From assembly GCA_025602915.1 (NCBI GenBank), contig JAHLJZ010000017.1:248001-312000 (forward strand): a stretch of DNA of 64,000 nucleotides, written 5' to 3'. The position numbers and the translations under genes were made by a program. The notes under the pieces are model-generated. The model was given only the letters and a program-made list of their open reading frames with translations. It ran no database searches and had not been told where the DNA came from. This document shows, piece by piece, positions 59,295 through 64,000 of the stretch. How positions within the stretch are numbered: position 1 is the stretch's first letter; the number at the start of each line of letters is the position of its first letter. The DNA comes from Paraphysoderma sedebokerense (Eukaryota > Blastocladiomycota > Physodermatomycetes > Physodermatales > Physodermataceae).

Positions 59295-59724
59295 ATCAAT
59301 TGATGGTTACAAGAGATCGATGGTTGTAAAGTTGAGATCCGTATTGGCTGATGTTTGTTACAAATTTGGTTTGATTCAAGTTGTTTGAGGAGAAAGAAAT
59401 ATGAAACGAAATGACAGATGTAAGGTTGTCACATTTTAGTTGATGCTTCGAATGTCGCAATTTGTGGTTTTAGAAATAATAATAAAATAACTATTGATTA
59501 TTCGAAACTAGTCCAATCGTTTCAACCGTCTGCACACATTGAGTTTGAGAATGTATGACGAGAACTTATCCATAATAAATTTAATTCCTTTCACCGTTCA
59601 AACTACAATTACATTTTATACAATTTTTAATCAAGCAGCCACATTCGACAGTGTTCGATTTAACCAAACCGAAACGCAACACCGCCCGTATCGAGCAATA
59701 CCATCTCAATTCAATCAAACTACA

Positions 59725-60621
59725 TTACTCTTTAAACTCTCTAACAAAATGGCTGGGACAATGATACCCACTAGGATTTTGAATCAAATATTTCTGATGA
59801 TATTCTTCAGCGGTATAATAATTCTTGAGTGGTTTAATTTCAGTGGCGATCGGAGATTTAAAGTACTTTTGAACGTTTGATTTTACGGATTCAGCTGTAG
59901 TTTGTTGTGCGGGGGAATGAGTGTAAATTCCGGATCGGTATTGAGTTCCGACATCTGGTCCTTGTTGGTTCTATCGGAGTCGGAAACAGGTGTAAAGAAG
60001 GGATGTAAAGAATGGCATCGGAAGGTTAACCTCATCGAATGGATTAAAGGGCATGGTTGCATAGAATTGAAGACATACCATTTGTGTAGGATCATGTATT
60101 TTGAAGAAAAAAGTAACTAATTCTTCATAGGATACTTGTTTTGGATCAAACTGAACTTGACAGACTTCAGCGTAATCGGTGTTTCCTGAACAGACCTGTG
60201 GACAAGTTGATTTTATCAATTAACGACAAGACGAGGAACGCTCGTAAACTTTAATTTTAATAGAATGAAGTAAAGTACCTGTTTGTAAGTGACATTTTTA
60301 AGTTCCTCTTTACCATTTGAATAGCCTACTTGAGTGGATAGGACGCCTTTGCCTTTATAATGCCTAAACATTACGGAAGGTTGTTTCAATTAGCACTCGA
60401 TCATTAATGTATGGTAGAATATATAAAAGTCTACCAGCATACTTTAAATATAAATGTTCAACACCCCAGAAACAGCCGGCGGCAAACGTAGCGAGTTCCG
60501 ATCCTTCAGACATTTTAGTGGTCGAGTTTGGGTTGTTATGATGAAACTTTGACGGTGCAGCAGCGGTAAGAAGGGCGGAGAGAGAAGACAAGAATCGTAG
60601 AGGTCGAAATGGGAGCATCAA
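59725..60621 (-). CDS. MXR1: Peptide-methionine (S)-S-oxide reductase, copy 2
   Basis: Identical to the gene at 40865-41761, with GCFWG active site and possible mitochondrial presequence. Confidence 0.92.
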
Positions 60622-61202
60622 TGTGCTGATATGATGACGGACGGAAGAGCGATGTCGTCCTTTTAAGCGAGGGAGGGAATGGCACAGAATTCAGAACGCG
60701 AATATGAATAATATAATGGACTGAAATGGATTCATGGATTTGTCAGCCAGCGACGACTAATGAATTGTCGGCTCATATTGTACTCAAAAGTACGTAATAA
60801 GGAGTGTTTGTTGTTGCTTGTGTAAATATTGTTTGTCAAAGTTGAGAATATATAATCTGATATTGCCAATGTCAGCAGAATTAGTCAAGTGGCCAACAGT
60901 TGGCGGGATTCGCATTGACTCTAATGGATCATCAAAAAAGAATGAATAATGTTTTACTAAAGCGGTTAAAATAGTGAGGCGGTTTGACATCCTAAAGGTC
61001 ACTAAATTATCGAATTGATGGGTTTTTATTATTTCTTCACTATGGAATTCTTGTATGTTCGAGTTGACAAAAGTAATTGAACTTAAATCGTTCTGGTAGC
61101 AGCGAGGTGATACTCACGTGCCCCTGTAAACAAACTGCTTGCATACTGTAATGACATGACCTGAACATTTGTAGTAAGAGGATCAATCTGTATTTTACTG
61201 AA

Positions 61203-62932
61203 ATGACTGAAGAAACCACAACTTCCACACAAGGCAACCCCCAAGTCCAAGTCAAGTTTTTCACCAAACAATCTCAATATGTTGTTACCGATACTCCGAT
61301 TCTAGTGCCCGCCAATTTAAGACGATATGGGTTATCCGAAATTATCAACCATTTGCTAGGGAATGGTTAGTACATGAATGGACTTTTGCCATAAGATTGG
61401 AAAGGATGTCGCTGACGTACGAATATTGACCTGTCTTATCTGTTATTAGAGAAACCAACCCCATTTGATTTCCTCATCGAAGGCAAGCTCCTTCGTTCCT
61501 CTTTGTTCGATTACCTTAATCAATCGGGTCTTTCAACTGAAAATGTTATGCAAATCGAGTATATTCCCAGTTCCCTTCCACCACAAGGATTGCCTACCTA
61601 TCAGACGGACGACTGGATCAGTAGCGTCAAAGTCATTCCAGAATCGTCATTATTCTTGGTCGGATGTTACGATGGAGTTGTGAAAGTGTTTAACCAAAGC
61701 GGCGACGTTGCAATGAATATCGATGCATTCTCGGTTCCTGTGAAAGCTGTGGATTATATGTATCAACAAGAGTCGAACACTGTTACCGTATTCTCTGGCG
61801 GTCTTGGGCAAACTGTAATTGCGCATCAGGTAAGAGAATTGAAATCAATGGTTAAATGCCTGTGACAATCGAACATAGTTGACTAATTCATAATCGTTTA
61901 GATTGATGTCGACGAGTCAAATGCATCCCCACTTTTTGAAACCGTTGGGCATAAAGGAAGCATCGAAGATATCACAGTGACACACGACAACAGCTTGGTG
62001 AGTTGGATGCCTGCCATATTTTACCTATAGATTCCCCGTCTAACCTTTTCCTCCCTAAAAGTTTGCCACCGCATCTTTTGACTCTACAATCAATCTGTAC
62101 ACAACTTCTACCCCTGCATCGTCTGATCCTACATCGGCAGCCGAATCTCACAAATCCAAGAAACGAAAGTCAGACAAGCAATTGAAAACGAAAACACCCA
62201 TAAACTCATTAACTGGCCATGTTGGTGCCGTTTCATCTGTTGTATTCCAACAGTCGAGTAACAATCAGATGACATTGGTATCCGGCGGATGGGATCACTC
62301 GATCAGGATTTGGGATGTCGAAAACTCTGTCAACACAGAAACTATGGTATGTAGTTGAAATTCCCTTATTCATGAAGACAGATGAGTCTAATTTCTATTC
62401 ATATCAGATGTGCGAAAAAGTTGTAAACAGCGTAGATTTTTCGTCTTTAAACAATCTTATCGTTTCTGGTCATTCAGATCGTGTGATTCGGTTATGGGAT
62501 CCCAGAGCAGAAGGTAATGTTATCTCTTCACTACCCTGATTTCTTGGCATCTTCGGTAGAACCAATATTGACCCTTCCTGTATTTTAGTGTCTACACTCA
62601 CAAAATCAACATTCGCGTACCACACTAACGCCGTTACAGCTGTTAAATTCTCTCCATCATCATCGTACAACTTTGCTTCTTGTTCATTCGATGGTTCCAT
62701 CAAATTATGGGATATGAGGGCTTCAAACCCGTTATTCACATTATCAATCCCACCAAAGTCATCCTCTGCGAATGAAGACGGAAGTGAAACAAAGCCCAAA
62801 GAAGAGAAGAGTAAAGTATTGAGTGTGGATTGGGGACAAAATGGATTGGTTATTGCCGGTGGCGAGGAATGTGTTCTGGGAATTTGGGATGTCAAAGGAA
62901 TGAAGAGTGGTAATGACAATGTAGGAAAATGA
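61203..62932 (+). CDS. YTM1: Ribosome biogenesis factor YTM1, copy 2
   Basis: Identical to the gene at 42343-44072: UBL plus WD propeller, with all introns unchanged. Confidence 0.94.
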
Positions 62933-63105
62933 AAATGAAAATTGTTATAGTTAGGGAATATTTTATTTTAAATAGATCAACTCAAATTCAATTGATTCCG
63001 AAAAGTGGCATAATAAATGCAATATCCGGTCTTGCCAAAGTTAGAGGGCATTGTAGGAATGTACACTTTTCCGTCGTGACTTAGCGAAAAAAATTCCATG
63101 GACTG

Positions 63106-63261
63106 AAATCAATTTTGACCCACTGTAAAGATGAAAAGAAGAATAGAGGAGACTCCCTTTTCAACCTTTTTGATTGCATCATGATTTTGAGATCATACAA
63201 TTGAAAAGTTTAAGCGGAGAGTCTCCACTATTCGTCTATTCGGATGGGTCAAAATTGATTT
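63106..63261. repeat. Nested foldback, copy 2
   Basis: Same structure as 44246-44401. Confidence 0.75.
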
Positions 63262-63444
63262 TTGTTTAACTTGAGGATATTTTTCCATCTCTTTCTCACC
63301 AACTTCTTTAAGTCTTTTGAAGGCAATAGTGTTAAATTATACTCGGTCCGATTACTTATTATGTGTTCGGGTTCTATTCAAAACTAGGAAGGAAGGTACG
63401 GTTTGACGTTGTTCATCGGGACAGTTGAATGTCGAATTACGAAT

Positions 63445-63559
63445 CGTTACAACCTTGGGTGTTGTTAAAACCGAGTTATCTTCGATTCACAGTCAATGAG
63501 TAGTACGAACTCAACAAGCAATCTACGACTCGGTTTTTACAACACCCAAGGTTGCAACG
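63445..63559. repeat. Inverted repeat with 32-base arms, copy 2
   Basis: Same element as 44585-44699; arms at 63445-63476 and 63528-63559. Confidence 0.8.
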
Positions 63560-63677
63560 ACACAAACTACAACAGTCTCCACCAGCCGTCATTCACCCAG
63601 CACCCTATCTTCGATATCTGACAATTTGGTGATAAATTTGACAGTTTCTCTTCTCTTAGACGTAAAGTTTTACTCAA

Positions 63678-64000
63678 GATGCAGCGTTTATGCGTTCAAA
63701 ATATTCTAGCCCTCCGGAACTCGTATCGCCAATTGACATTCAAGTTCCAACTTAGCGGTAATGGTTGGTTATGGAAATCGCGATAATTTACTCTATCTTC
63801 TATGCTGACGATAAATATGAACGAAAACGAAAATCTATTCTTCAAATTCATATTTCAGGCTCTCCAAATATTCTGACCCTCAGGAATAAACTGGAATTGC
63901 CATTGACATTCGACATAGTGGCCGCGCCAGCCGCCAATGAAACAGCGAGAATTCATCTATCTATAGATCTGACCATCTGGGGATAAATATGGCATTTTCT
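63678..64000. repeat. Degenerate direct repeats, copy 2, cut by window end
   Basis: First two units of the ~175-base repeat series seen at 44818-45240; the third lies past the window edge. Confidence 0.6.

Larger units (their letters stand above)
53732..64000 (+). repeat. Large direct duplication, visible part of copy 2
   Basis: Repeats 34872-45140 without any difference I could find, and continues past the window edge. The left edge is sharp: the base before the shared block is a at 34871 but g at 53731. The preceding bases are unrelated apart from a short gatt, so there is little or no microhomology. Confidence 0.95.

Overview
The window looks like nuclear DNA of a filamentous, probably early-diverging fungus. 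Genes are compact and split by many short introns (about 60-80 bases, GTAAGT- or GTATGT-type donors). Fungal cell-wall genes are present: a Crh-type GH16 transglycosylase and two division-2 chitin synthases. So are a Gcn4-type bZIP factor, a hybrid histidine kinase and tropomyosin. Two features argue against an ordinary Dikarya genome: a full-length UFL1 homologue (UFMylation E3) and a Reeler-domain protein. I cannot name the species.

Layout. 1-7 kb: 3' part of a hybrid histidine kinase (+), proteasome lid RPN6 (-), tropomyosin (-). 7-14 kb: a large secreted orphan (+), mitochondrial processing peptidase alpha (+), a Reeler-domain secreted protein (-). 15-22 kb: GPI-anchored GH16 (+), a Ser-rich orphan (+), a possible small secreted protein and a UMP/CMP-type nucleotide kinase (+). 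22-33 kb: a single-exon orphan with a nuclease-like motif (-), UFL1 (-), an RBM39/Rsd1 splicing factor (-), a Gcn4-like bZIP with a uORF-rich leader (-). 33.6-35.2 kb: an integrase-like single-exon gene (+). 35.6-44.1 kb: intron-containing tRNA-Pro(AGG), ZIP9-type zinc transporter (+), pyruvate dehydrogenase E2 (+), MsrA (-), YTM1 (+). 44.2-45.3 kb: non-coding foldbacks and degenerate repeats. 45.9-53.2 kb: two tandem chitin synthases (+) and a HAD hydrolase (-).

The most striking structural feature is a direct duplication. From 53732 to the window end the sequence repeats 34872-45140 with no difference that I found, at an offset of 18,860 bases. The simplest reading is a tandem duplication of an 18.86-kb unit (34872-53731) whose second copy runs out of the window. 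The unit starts inside the 3' part of the integrase-like gene, so the second copy carries only its tail, followed by full second copies of tRNA-Pro, ZIP9, PDH-E2, MsrA and YTM1. Identity through introns and intergenic DNA means either a very recent event or an assembly artefact.

Most genes are housekeeping: protein turnover, mitochondrial import and metabolism, splicing, ribosome assembly, zinc and redox homeostasis. The cell-wall and secreted genes form the more lineage-specific part. Exon boundaries below were read by eye from splice sites and protein-family continuity, so CDS ranges are gene spans that include introns.
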